From: Pycnococcus provasolii
Lineage: Eukaryota; Chlorophyta; Pseudoscourfieldiophyceae; Pseudoscourfieldiales
Length of the DNA stretch: 64,000 nucleotides
NCBI GenBank assembly: GCA_049487715.1
Contig: CP150569.1
Span: forward strand, 496,001-560,000
Direction of reading: 5' to 3'
How positions within the stretch are numbered: the stretch's first letter is position 1; each line of letters begins with the position of its first letter. Below are positions 9,032 through 18,165 of the stretch, piece after piece. Both the position numbers and the translations under genes were made by a program. The notes below the pieces were generated by a model that did no database searches, was not told the DNA's origin, and saw only the letters and a program-made list of their open reading frames with translations.

Positions 9032-10918
9032 ATGCCCCGCCGCTCTGCGTCTCATGCCGCTGCTTCTGCTGCTGCGTCTAATTCTCAGGTGCGCAAGAAC
9101 TTCCGCACGGATGCGCCGTACATGTCCGCTCGGGTCGTCAAGTACTTCCCCGACGACCCCGCGAGACCTTCCGGACCGGGACGGAACTACCTCGGAGTCA
9201 TCACGGGTGCGCGCCGTATCCCCCTTGGTGCCGCCACAATTACACCTGCGTCTGAGTCCGTCGTTCCGTGGGAACTATGCAACAAGTTCTTTAAAGTCGA
9301 ATACGAAGATGGAGATAACGAAGAACTGGAAGAATATGAACTTCACAAGCTGATTATTAAAGGGGGCCACGGTCAGCCATTATTACAGCCTGGTGAAGAG
9401 GTCAAAGGCACGAAGAAACAACAAGAAACGCAGGAAGAGAAGAAAACGAAGAAAACGCAACAGCCTACGCCACTGCCAACCTTCCTTGCAAAGCCGACGA
9501 CGACTCACACGAAGGCGGCGAAACACGACGCCGAAAAAAACGAAAAGGCATCGACGACGCCTACCAAGAAAAGAAACAGCGCCGCCGCAGCGGCTGCTGC
9601 TCAACCGCCAGAGAAACGAAGACAGACAGACAAGGACAAGGACAAGGACAAGGACAAGTCAGCACCGTCAACGTCGTCGCCAACGGCAACGACGTCACAA
9701 CCACACGTGCAAGAAGCTGCTCAACTGCAAAACGCACTCAAGGCGTTCGTGTACGACAAACTCATCACACACTTCAGAGACAGAAGCGACATCATCCCGA
9801 ACGTCACGAGCATGAACGCAACCGGGTTCTGCCGAAACTGCCTCGCGAAGTGGTACGTGCAAGCATGCAAGCACAACGGAGTCAAGTGCACGTACGACGA
9901 GGCGCAGGCTGTCATCTACGGAGCGCCGTACGCGGAGTGGAAAAAGGCTTTTCACAAACCCATGACGCCGGCTGAAATCGAACTGTTCGGCGACGAAACG
10001 CGACGAAACACGTTGCACGCGCAGCACCCTCCTGACACGCAGAGCACTAGCGGACAAATCGCACACGAGGAACTTGTCGCTATTTTGAAGGGTTGTGCAG
10101 AAATGCAGCAGCCAAATGGACCTGCCGCCGCAGCGGCTGTCAAGGCGGCGATGGCAGCAATGGCTGGACCGTCAACAGCCGCGGACACGAGAAAGGCGGG
10201 AGCAGGGGTAGGGGCAGGGTCGAGAAGCAAACCTGCGCTTCTTAGCGACGTGTGCTGCGAGGATGACTTGGCGTGCGACGCTCCAGCGCCGGTTACTGCG
10301 ATTGCCGCCGACGGATCCGCATCCATCGAAAATGCTCCGCTCCCGTCGTGGGCGTTCCCGCCGCAAAATCTGTCCATCAGACTGGGAGTGCTCACGGTGT
10401 CTGATCGTGCAAGCCGAGGCGAGTACAAGGATGAGAGCGGACCTGCCATCGAAACGAGCATGCGAGCATTCTGCAAGAAGCTCGAGGCAGCTTGCGCCGC
10501 TGGCACGGCGCCCGCGAGCACGGGTGCGATGTCCGTGCTTCACGTCGAGCGAGCTACTGTACCAGACGAAAAGAAGGATGTCGTGAATGCTCTCAAGGCA
10601 CTCACGACTGGAGAGGGAAAGTGCGACGTGGTGCTCACGACGGGTGGGACGGGACTGTCAATGCGAGACATTACACCCGAAGCGACGCGTGCGGTGATTG
10701 CACGCGAGGCACCGGGCCTGCTCGAATTTGCGGCTGATGCACGCTTCGACCCGAATGCCGCGCTTAGCCGTGCTGTCGCCGGCGTCACCGAGGGTGGCAC
10801 AGTCATCGCCAACCTCCCCGGGCGGCCTGCGGCTGTGCAAGCGTGGCTCTCCAAGCTTCAGCCACTTCTACCACATGTCATCAACCAGGTTGGGGGCGGC
10901 GGTGGCCGTCGCACATGA
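9032..10918 (+). CDS. Tudor-like / DUF1244 / MogA-type three-part fusion protein
   Basis: A 628-residue protein with three recognisable parts. Residues about 28-110 (RVVKYFPDDP ... FFKVEYEDGDNEELEEYEL) resemble Tudor/Agenet-like readers. A charged linker with KDKDKDKD runs are next. Residues about 230-320 match DUF1244, a small domain best known from proteobacteria: NATGFCRNCLAKWYVQA, YDEAQAVIYGAPYAEWKKAF. Residues about 443-625 are a MoCF/MogA domain, the enzyme that adenylylates molybdopterin: LGVLTVSDRASRGEYKDESG, VVLTTGGTGLSMRDITPEAT, and NLPGRP near the end. Plants carry this activity as the Cnx1 G domain fused to MoeA, not to these partners. The start is ATG 9032; an upstream in-frame extension to 8750 is judged unlikely. 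A role in molybdenum cofactor synthesis is inferred from the third domain only. Confidence 0.8.
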   Translation: MPRRSASHAAASAAASNSQVRKNFRTDAPYMSARVVKYFPDDPARPSGPGRNYLGVITGARRIPLGAATITPASESVVPWELCNKFFKVEYEDGDNEELEEYELHKLIIKGGHGQPLLQPGEEVKGTKKQQETQEEKKTKKTQQPTPLPTFLAKPTTTHTKAAKHDAEKNEKASTTPTKKRNSAAAAAAAQPPEKRRQTDKDKDKDKDKSAPSTSSPTATTSQPHVQEAAQLQNALKAFVYDKLITHFRDRSDIIPNVTSMNATGFCRNCLAKWYVQACKHNGVKCTYDEAQAVIYGAPYAEWKKAFHKPMTPAEIELFGDETRRNTLHAQHPPDTQSTSGQIAHEELVAILKGCAEMQQPNGPAAAAAVKAAMAAMAGPSTAADTRKAGAGVGAGSRSKPALLSDVCCEDDLACDAPAPVTAIAADGSASIENAPLPSWAFPPQNLSIRLGVLTVSDRASRGEYKDESGPAIETSMRAFCKKLEAACAAGTAPASTGAMSVLHVERATVPDEKKDVVNALKALTTGEGKCDVVLTTGGTGLSMRDITPEATRAVIAREAPGLLEFAADARFDPNAALSRAVAGVTEGGTVIANLPGRPAAVQAWLSKLQPLLPHVINQVGGGGGRRT

Positions 10919-10979
10919 CTTGTAATCTAAAAGTTGCAAGTTTTCACATCACACAAAAAAGTAAATTACAACAACACAA

Positions 10980-12152
10980 TTAGCGTTTCCGCTTTCTATT
11001 GAAAGCAGAAACGCCGGAAAAGCCCTTCACGGCGGCGCGGGAGGCAGCCTGTTGCATCCGAGCGGCAGCCCGTTGCATCTGGATGCGTTGTATCATCTGT
11101 TGCGCATGTTGCGCAGCAGCGGCGGCAGCGGCGTGTGCATGGGCGGCGGCGGCCGCAGCAACTTGTGGCAGTGGTTGCGGCCTCCTATTCACCAGGTCCG
11201 GCCTGTTGTGATTGCGACCAGCCGCCTCCGCGCGCTCGTGCGCATGCAACAAACCATCCATACCCTTGCACTTACACATCACGTCGACGCCCTTAGTTTG
11301 CGTCCGCGTTCCACCGCAGCGGTAGCAGAATGTCAACCCACAGCGGCAGTGGATCGCATCGCACCCACTGTTCTTCTCCACCCAGTGCTTACACCGCGGA
11401 CACTGCTTCAGCTTTGATTTCTTCGCGAGCTCCTTGAAGAGCGACTCCGAAGCAGCTTCGTCGCCATTTTCGGCTCTCATTTCCGCGCACGTTTTCCCGT
11501 TGTGCCATTTGCAGCGGCACTTCACGCAATAGCTGCTCGAGCACATGGGACAGTCGAAGCGAGGTGGCGGATCGTTGTCTAGGACGTATACATATGGGCA
11601 GCCTGCGGTGGGGCAGCAAGCCATCGTGTTGTCAGCTTCCACGAGCCTCTGCATGCAGAACTTTTCGTATTTCTGCAAGTTCGCTTTGTCATCGGCAAGC
11701 AGCGCGCGCACGTCTCGTGGAGCAATGTCCGTCTTGCAAGCGTCGTCCGTCCCAGCTCCGTGCGGGCATTGCATTTCGCCGTACAGCACCTTGGCGTCGG
11801 TGACTTTGGTGACGACGTATTGTCGCGCGCAGTCTTCGCACATGACGTGCGCGCACGCCGACAGCTTGATTGCTTCGTGTGGCTCAGTTCCGTCGCAGAG
11901 GCATATGGGGCACGTCGACCGTGTTGCTCTTGTGGGTCTCTGGAGAGCTGGTGCAGCAGCTTTGTTCTTCTTGGACGTTGTTTTCTGTGCGTCGTCGTTT
12001 TGCTCGAGAACTTCCATGACGTCAAAGACAGGCGCAGCGTTAGCGTTTGCGAGTCCATCAAACAAGTCCGCCGCCTCGTTTGTGTTTTGCACAGCAGTCA
12101 GGTCAACGACACCGTTATCGTCGCCAATGGTGTGATTCTCTGAGGACGACAA
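10980..12152 (-). CDS. RBR (RING-IBR-RING) E3 ubiquitin ligase, 5' end uncertain
   Basis: RBR ligases accept ubiquitin on a cysteine of the second RING before passing it to substrate. RING1 begins CPICLCDGTEPHEAIKLSACAHVMCEDCAR. The IBR holds PTAGCPYVY, FDCPMCSSSYCVKCRCKWH. RING2 is CPRCKHWVEKNSGCDAIHCRCGLTFCYRC, in which the Cys of NSGCDAIHC is the expected catalytic residue. The C-terminus is Ala/His/Gln-rich. The start is unresolved: this frame is open back to about 12236 but has no ATG before 12017. A conventional start would drop the first 45 residues, which include a GVVDLTAV motif. A neighbouring frame at 12150-12330 encodes EEVVDL and NLVDLSS, so an unspliced 5' exon or a frameshift is possible. 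It converges with the fusion gene (61-bp gap). Confidence 0.8.
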   Translation of the reverse strand: MSSSENHTIGDDNGVVDLTAVQNTNEAADLFDGLANANAAPVFDVMEVLEQNDDAQKTTSKKNKAAAPALQRPTRATRSTCPICLCDGTEPHEAIKLSACAHVMCEDCARQYVVTKVTDAKVLYGEMQCPHGAGTDDACKTDIAPRDVRALLADDKANLQKYEKFCMQRLVEADNTMACCPTAGCPYVYVLDNDPPPRFDCPMCSSSYCVKCRCKWHNGKTCAEMRAENGDEAASESLFKELAKKSKLKQCPRCKHWVEKNSGCDAIHCRCGLTFCYRCGGTRTQTKGVDVMCKCKGMDGLLHAHERAEAAGRNHNRPDLVNRRPQPLPQVAAAAAAHAHAAAAAAAQHAQQMIQRIQMQRAAARMQQAASRAAVKGFSGVSAFNRKRKR

Positions 12153-12236
12153 CGACGATTTCTTCTTCGAGCTCCGAGCTTTCGACGCTGCTTTCGAGGC
12201 GGCACGGAGAAAAACATTGAGCTCAAGTCGACGAGA

Positions 12237-13279
12237 TTAATCGCAGGAGCACCACACAGGTCAACCACTTCTTCAAGACCACCACCACCACCAGCACCAG
12301 CAGCACCACCAGCAGCAGCAGCACCAGCAGCACGTGAGACTCGTGAGCGGACATGGAGCGACACACGTCACAGACTTTTTAGGAAGTAGGGGATATGCCT
12401 GCTGAGCCTGCCCTGCTCTCGTCCTCCTTCCTCCCCAGGCTTCTTTCTTCAGGCCTTCAGGGGATCCTACGCTGGTCCAGTCGGGGTAATGGAGGCATTG
12501 TTCCGTGGATGGGTCGTACTCGGGAGTTGCCGTGAGTCGTGAGGCCCGAATTAACCGTTCTTCTCGGACGGCTTACATGCCTTATATAAGGCGACGAACT
12601 TCCTCGAGAAAGCCAAAGCTTGCAGGCCTTCACAAAGAGAAGACGGTGAAGGACACGTGTTTTCGAGAAGTGAGTGGCGACTTTCCGACAAGGATGTCAC
12701 CACTCAGTCACTCACCAATTTACTTCCCGGCGAATTCTTTTGATGAACTTCGAGCTAAGACACTTTGACTTTGCAGCCAAGACCTCGTGTGCATGTTCGC
12801 CACGTATCTTACAGACACCCACAACGCCCCATACTTCGTATCTGGGCGCACTGCCATACAATACATAAGCGTACTACAGTTGCAATTTGGTCGCCAATAA
12901 GTTCAATTCATCGACGCAAGAGGGGCCGAAGCGGTTCATCAACAACATACAGCCGAATACGGCGCAAAGCGCGTGGTCGCGTGGTGGGTTGAACCGTTGA
13001 AGGTAAACCGTAAACGTGAACAAAAAGTGTTTCCAGCGCGCGATAGAAAACGGAGAAGAGTTGGACCACAACGCACCGTCGGTTGGGTATTCTCACGTGC
13101 AAGGCATGATGGGAGCTTGTGCGAGACTCTGTACGACGACCTTGGTGGCCATGGCGTTCGCACTGCTCTCGACGTTTCTCGCATGGCACCACTTAGTAGG
13201 GGTTTGGTTATTTGGAATAATGAAAAAAAACTCTCTTTTACACAGACAGCAACGGAAATGGATGAAGTAAGGCGCGTTG
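12237..13279. other. Intergenic, possible 5' exon of RBR gene at left edge
   Basis: The left 120 bp carry a minus-strand frame rich in Ala/Gly followed by EEVVDLCGAPAINLVDLSS, which may belong to the RBR gene. A TATA-like word sits in CTTATATAAGG at about 12583-12593. I see no supported gene between about 12370 and 13279. This stretch carries the RBR promoter and the 3' flank of the helicase gene. Confidence 0.45.
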
Positions 13280-16200
13280 TTAAACGCCTCCTCGGCCTCG
13301 ACCACCATAGCCGCCGCCTCGACCGCCTCCTCGGCCGCCTCCTCTTCCGTCTCCTCCTCTACCACCGCCTCCTCGACCTCCTCCTCCTCCTCCTCTTCCG
13401 CCGCCGCCTCGGCCTCCTCCTCCTCCTCCTCCTCTTCCGCCATACCCACCACCACCATATCCATATCCACCACCACCACCTCCTCCATATCCACCACCAC
13501 CACCACCACCACCACCATATCCACCACCTCCTCCCATCGCCAGCATGGCGGCGCAGTCGCACGCCGCGCGCAGTTTCTCTTCAAGCTTCTCCACGCCGCG
13601 CGCGCGACCCTCGCAGATCTCGTCAAAGGCCATCTTGACACGGCTCCTCAGCAACCACAGGAAGGATGCAAAAAAGGCATCCGCGCAAACGAGCTGCGTA
13701 GCCCCACCATCCAGGGTAATCAATGCACCACTCCCAGCAAGTGGCGTTCCCGTCTCCACATTCACGTCATTTGCAGCCAATACCACACAAGGGGCGGTCA
13801 CCAGCGTCATGCGGCGCGTCGTCAAATTGCGCTCACCTCGAACGAGCTCGCCGACAGCGGCAAAGCGTGGCGGATCGGCAAACGGCACCGACGAACCAGG
13901 GGGAGCGGGGCGGAGCAGTTCGGACGAGCGAATTGTCGTGCAGACGGACGGCGCGGCAACGCGAACCTTCAGCGCCGAGCCATCCCAATTTCGCAGGAGC
14001 ACGGTGGGCTTGAACGACTCAGACCATCCCAGTGAAGTGACGCCGTCAGTCGCAAGCACCTCCGAGGCTGTGGGAGCATACTCAACACCCCTTCTGCGCC
14101 TCTCGTTCTCCTCCCGCTGTCTCATGTTATGCATCGTTCCCGGATCTGCCACCGCACCAACGAGCGGGTAGGCGCCAAGGCAGAGTGCAAGACGCATCGC
14201 GTCGTAGCTTCTTGCATGCCGGTTGCAAACTCCAAAGTCGCCGACAAGACCATGACGAGACATTTCACCAGTCAGCTGGCGCGCGGTGCCCATCGCGCTC
14301 TCGCACGTTCCGCGACTCAAAAAGAAGCGACGACAGACTTCAGCCTTGTCGCCAGATTGGTACGTCTGCACAGCCGCGTATGCCGCAAGGTCGTCGCTGT
14401 AGCCTCCCATCGTAGCCGAGAGCTGCTTGCGTGCCGCGTCACTCATCCGCCTGCGATTCGGGTCAAACGGACTTTCAAACACATCCTTCCCCTCGGTCAC
14501 CGCCGCGCACGTTGCAACAGGTTGCAGGACGCCGAAAAGGCTGGCAAATATGAGCATCTTCCCCAGCTTTGGATGCAGCGGCAGCCGAGAGAGCTGCCAT
14601 CCAAGGCGTGTCAGGCGCTCGAATTCCGGCACGTCGGCGGTAGCCTCGACCTGCTCCAGACATCCAAGGTCCACCAGGCTTGCCACCGAGCGGCTGATTG
14701 CCATCGCGGGGGGAGGTGAGATTGCATTCGTGAGAAAGTCGCGCGAACTTCGTGGCGCGCGCGCGAAATGAGAGCCACGCGTCTCCTCCATGCGCCTGCA
14801 GAGAAGCACAACCTCTTCCAGTGGAGCTCGACGAATCTCCGGCTCCTGAAATGCCAGCATGCTGCCGAAGCGTGCACGCGAATACAGGCGGAGGCAAGCA
14901 CCAGGCTGGCATCGACCCGCACGTCCCGCACGCTGCTTCGCGCTCGCCTTTGAGATCCACTGCGTCTGCAGCGTGCCAACGCCGATGAAGGCGTCGAAGC
15001 TCTTTTCTCGCACACGACCGCTGTCGACGACGAACACCACGTCGTCGATGGTCACAGCCGTTTCGGCGAGGTTTGTGCTGCACACAATCTTTCGCACGCC
15101 AGGTGGCGGTCGCTGGAACACCTTTCGCTGCTCTGCGGGTGGAACGGAGCTGTGCAGTGGAACGGTGATAAACGCGCGCGGATTTCCGTAAACGTGGTGG
15201 CGCGCGAGCAGCTCGCACATTCGCGTGATCTCGTTGAGTCCTGGAAGGAAGATGAGGACGGCGCCGAGAGAGCTGCCGCCCTGCGCCGCCTCGTACGCAT
15301 GAGCTGGTCCCCCCTCCACAAAGAGCGCGTCCAGGCACCGCAGGATGAGATCAACGTCAACCTCGTCTGGATCCGCGCTCATCTGGTAGGCGTCGAGCGC
15401 GCGACGACTTGCGTCTGCTTGGTTGCGCACTCCCACCTCGTCTGCGTGCGCGAGAAGCATCTGCGCCACGTCCACCTTGCCGAACCGCGTTGCCCACTCG
15501 TGCGCCGTGCCAAGGATCCCACCTCCTGGGGCTACTCCTGGCGACGATCCGGGCAGAGCGATGGAAGCGTCCGCACCGAATCTGCTGAGCAGCGCAAGCG
15601 CCGCGTCGGCATTGCCCTTAGCCGCGGCCACCATCAGAGGCGTCGCCTGCGTTTCGCTGTGGCGGAAATTGACCAGCGGATACAGCGGTGATCCGCCAGC
15701 ATTCGGCGGTGGCAGGCACACGCTCGCGACGACGTTGAGAAGTGCCTCCCAGTCGGATAGTGCACCACTGAGAAAGGCGCCCGTGATCGCCTTGTCCATG
15801 CTCGCTTCTATCGCATCGGCATCGCCAGCGGGGACATGCGACCGCCACGCGTCTGCTGGCCGTGCTTGCCTTTCCGCATCCATCTCTCGCCTAGCCACAG
15901 CCGTGGCTCCCGTGAGGTCGAGTACGTCCTCGAGGAAAAGTTCCTCGACGGGGTGCGTAAATCCGGGCACGTTCACGGTATTCACAACGAGCCCCTGTCT
16001 CTCGAAGTACGACTGGATGGAGTCCGCCTCGACGGTCGCTGACATGAGCACGAGCCTGATGCGAGGGAAGCACGCCTGCAGCGTTTCCACGAGGGCAATC
16101 ATGCAGAAGTCTGCCGCAACGTCGCGCTCGTGTATCTCATCCATGACGACGTGCGTGACATCTTCCAGCCCGTGCGCCTCGAGCGACGACGCGTCCTTGA

Positions 16201-17350
16201 CGCTTTCGTCGTCGTCGTCTGCACTTGCTGTTCCAAATTCACCGGCACCGGCACTGCTGAGTCGGCGCAGAAGCACGCCATTTGTCACGAACATCAGGCT
16301 GGATTGTGCGCCTCCTCTCGTCTCGAGCCGCACGCTGTATCCCACCTCGTCGCCCGCACCGTTGAATCCACGCTCGCGTCCAACGCGCTCAGCGACGGAC
16401 ATGGCGGAGACTCGCCTTGGTTGCGTGCACAGCACGCGGCATCGCTCTCCTCGCGCCCACGCGTCGTCGAGGATGAACTGTGGCACTTGTGTGGTCTTGC
16501 CGCATCCCGTTTCGCCGACGACGACCGTGACAGCGGACTGCCTGATTGTAGTCGTGAGCGTTTCGCGATACGCCGCAACGGGAAGCTTCGCGGCAGATTC
16601 GACGATAGGTGCTGTTGCTGGCGAAATTCTTGCGGCGTTGCTGCGCTTGAGTTCGTGAGCGATTTTCGCGTCATCCCACAGCAGCGGACTTTGAGGGCTG
16701 AGACGTTTTTCTGCCCTCTTTTGCTTTTTGTTGTGTGTATTCTTTTTTGCTTGAGACGCCGTTTGAGCGGCGTTTCCTCTCAGTTCCTTTTCCGTCGGCG
16801 GGTACGTTTCAAAGTGCGCACGCAGCAAGGCGATGTGTTCCGGCGCGGCATGCAGCGGCAGTGGCGGCGTCAAGCCTTCCCCTTTCGTCGACGATCCGCC
16901 GTTGTCTGCGCCGTCCCCGTTGTTGTTGTTGTTGTTGTTGTTGCGCTTGTGGTTTGGTTTGTAGACGTGTACGCGTCGGTCGGCGCCGGTTCCGTGCGAC
17001 TTTGACGTCCACCCGCGTCGCAGTGCTTCGGCGTGTACGTAAGCGCGGTCGTCCCCGCTGAGTGGATCGGAGAACTTCATGGTGGTCAACGACTCGTCGA
17101 GTTGAAACTCGTCGAGCTGGCTGATGACTTGTATGCGCGTGGATTCCGCGACGGGACGAACTGTGCCGTCGCGGCGACGCGTGCCTGAAGGACGTCCACC
17201 GCCACCATTACCATTACCACCACCACCACCACCACCACCACCACCGCTATCTCCATATCCATATCCACCACCACCATATCCATATCCACCACCACCACGC
17301 CCACCGCCGCCGCCGCCGCCGCCACGACCACGACCACGACCCCCGGGCAT
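13280..17350 (-). CDS. DEIH-box RNA helicase with R3H, inserted ankyrin repeats and RGG tails
   Basis: A 1356-residue SF2 helicase of the DEAH/RHA family. An RGG/YGG-rich N-terminus (1-60) precedes an R3H domain (about 75-130; STRIQVISQLDEF ... RAYVHAEALRRGW). RecA1 has Walker A GETGCGKTTQ (about 277) and the DEIH box in VVMDEIHERDV (about 402). Two ankyrin-like repeats (about 560-640; TPLMVAAAKGNADAALALL, HEWATRFGKVDVAQMLL) sit between the RecA lobes. RecA2 carries STNLAETAVTIDDVVFVVDSG and QRAGRAGR. HA2 and OB regions follow, then an RGG tail (about 1268-1356). R3H plus an ankyrin insertion is the arrangement of plant NIH and animal YTHDC2; no YTH domain is visible. The start is the first in-frame ATG, 17350. 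RNA unwinding or G-quadruplex work is inferred. Confidence 0.85.
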   Translation of the reverse strand: MPGGRGRGRGGGGGGGGRGGGGYGYGGGGYGYGDSGGGGGGGGGGNGNGGGGRPSGTRRRDGTVRPVAESTRIQVISQLDEFQLDESLTTMKFSDPLSGDDRAYVHAEALRRGWTSKSHGTGADRRVHVYKPNHKRNNNNNNNNGDGADNGGSSTKGEGLTPPLPLHAAPEHIALLRAHFETYPPTEKELRGNAAQTASQAKKNTHNKKQKRAEKRLSPQSPLLWDDAKIAHELKRSNAARISPATAPIVESAAKLPVAAYRETLTTTIRQSAVTVVVGETGCGKTTQVPQFILDDAWARGERCRVLCTQPRRVSAMSVAERVGRERGFNGAGDEVGYSVRLETRGGAQSSLMFVTNGVLLRRLSSAGAGEFGTASADDDDESVKDASSLEAHGLEDVTHVVMDEIHERDVAADFCMIALVETLQACFPRIRLVLMSATVEADSIQSYFERQGLVVNTVNVPGFTHPVEELFLEDVLDLTGATAVARREMDAERQARPADAWRSHVPAGDADAIEASMDKAITGAFLSGALSDWEALLNVVASVCLPPPNAGGSPLYPLVNFRHSETQATPLMVAAAKGNADAALALLSRFGADASIALPGSSPGVAPGGGILGTAHEWATRFGKVDVAQMLLAHADEVGVRNQADASRRALDAYQMSADPDEVDVDLILRCLDALFVEGGPAHAYEAAQGGSSLGAVLIFLPGLNEITRMCELLARHHVYGNPRAFITVPLHSSVPPAEQRKVFQRPPPGVRKIVCSTNLAETAVTIDDVVFVVDSGRVREKSFDAFIGVGTLQTQWISKASAKQRAGRAGRCQPGACLRLYSRARFGSMLAFQEPEIRRAPLEEVVLLCRRMEETRGSHFARAPRSSRDFLTNAISPPPAMAISRSVASLVDLGCLEQVEATADVPEFERLTRLGWQLSRLPLHPKLGKMLIFASLFGVLQPVATCAAVTEGKDVFESPFDPNRRRMSDAARKQLSATMGGYSDDLAAYAAVQTYQSGDKAEVCRRFFLSRGTCESAMGTARQLTGEMSRHGLVGDFGVCNRHARSYDAMRLALCLGAYPLVGAVADPGTMHNMRQREENERRRRGVEYAPTASEVLATDGVTSLGWSESFKPTVLLRNWDGSALKVRVAAPSVCTTIRSSELLRPAPPGSSVPFADPPRFAAVGELVRGERNLTTRRMTLVTAPCVVLAANDVNVETGTPLAGSGALITLDGGATQLVCADAFFASFLWLLRSRVKMAFDEICEGRARGVEKLEEKLRAACDCAAMLAMGGGGGYGGGGGGGGGYGGGGGGGYGYGGGGYGGRGGGGGGGRGGGGRGGGGGGRGGGGRGGDGRGGGRGGGRGGGYGGRGRGGV

Positions 17351-17443
17351 GATCGGAAAATGCGGAAAATGGGAAAAAGGCGATGCCGGGCCCCGGGCCC
17401 CGGGCCCCCTTCTCTTTGGGGATCCCGCTTGCGCCACTCACTC

Positions 17444-17658
17444 ACGGCCCATGGCGCTGGATCGTCCTCGCCATTCTCGCCGCACCACTTTGTCGAAGTT
17501 GCGACCTTGTTGAACAGGTGAGTCATGCCATCCGCGTTCTTGCGCGTCTCGAATGTATCGCGCGCTAACGCGATGTCGCTCGCGTTAAGCACACCGCGCG
17601 TGACGCGGACGCCGTCGGTCGTACGGCATCGATCGTGAGCATTACTAGGGCATGCCAT
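17444..17658 (-). pseudogene. Possible gene fragment or lost 5' exon
   Basis: An ATG at 17658 opens a protein-like frame (GVRVTRGVLNASDIALARDTF, then THLFNKVATSTKWCGENGEDDPAPWA). It continues into the Gly-rich leader of the helicase in another frame. A GTGAGT word, a good splice donor, follows PAPWA at about 17444. This could be a separate truncated gene, a remnant next to the retroelement, or an upstream exon of the helicase. I cannot assign a family. Confidence 0.25.
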
Positions 17659-17787
17659 GCGCGCGACGGCCGCGCGAGGCTCAACCCGCCGCTAGCGCCG
17701 CGCGCCCTCCTCATGTAGAGCTCCGCACCACAAGATCTCCTTCTGAACTTGTGCTGAGAGTCTGCATCTTCCGGTTTGCGCGGACAT

Positions 17788-17792
17788 CCCTC
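17788..17792. repeat. Target-site duplication, left copy (CCCTC)
   Basis: CCCTC lies directly before the TG end of the left LTR and is repeated directly after the CA end of the right LTR at 19172-19176. A 5-bp duplication is typical of retroviral-type integrases. Confidence 0.75.
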
Positions 17793-18165
17793 TGATGGAA
17801 CGAGCCACTGCCCGTAGGTTGTGGTGTGTGTTCTTGGTGTGTGCCCCCGGCACCGGTGTCACCTTCAGACGCCATAGGTTGTGGTCGAGTGAAAGTAAGT
17901 AAAAAGTCAAGAATGACGTTACAAAGAAGGTGAAAGTAAAGCGCGCGCCGCCAGCGCGCCGCCAATTGAGCGCGTCAGTCAATCAGCGCCAATCACATCA
18001 AATCACCATAAAGACGTCTTGACAATTTTCCAAGGGGAGATTATAGTGGTCTCCCACTATAACATATCACTCCTGAGTCAAGACGTTTTCTCCCAAATCA
18101 AACCCACAAATCAATCTCCAGTGGGGTTTCACCAAAACAAACCCCCAATCGATTCGCCCCTCACA
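17793..18165 (-). repeat. 3' LTR (element on minus strand)
   Basis: A 373-bp LTR. About its first 218 bp (plus-strand order) are identical to the other LTR. The remainder differs almost only by small deletions, for example in the stretch between TTATAGTGG and CCCACTATAA. It ends CTCACA on the plus strand, beside the polypurine tract at 18166-18177. Confidence 0.85.

Noticed and set aside
13277-14719. Plus-strand frames antisense to the helicase C-terminus (Ser/Thr/His-rich)
   Set aside because: They mirror GGN-rich codons of the RGG tail; the minus-strand helicase has clear motifs throughout.
15423-17005. Long plus-strand frames (291-411 codons) antisense to the helicase core
   Set aside because: No recognisable domain; they lie wholly within the coding region of the DEIH helicase.
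17692-17982. Minus-strand 96-codon ORF with a hydrophobic segment, repeated at 18755-18963
   Set aside because: The shared peptide comes from the duplicated LTR sequence, so it is retroelement DNA and not a gene pair.
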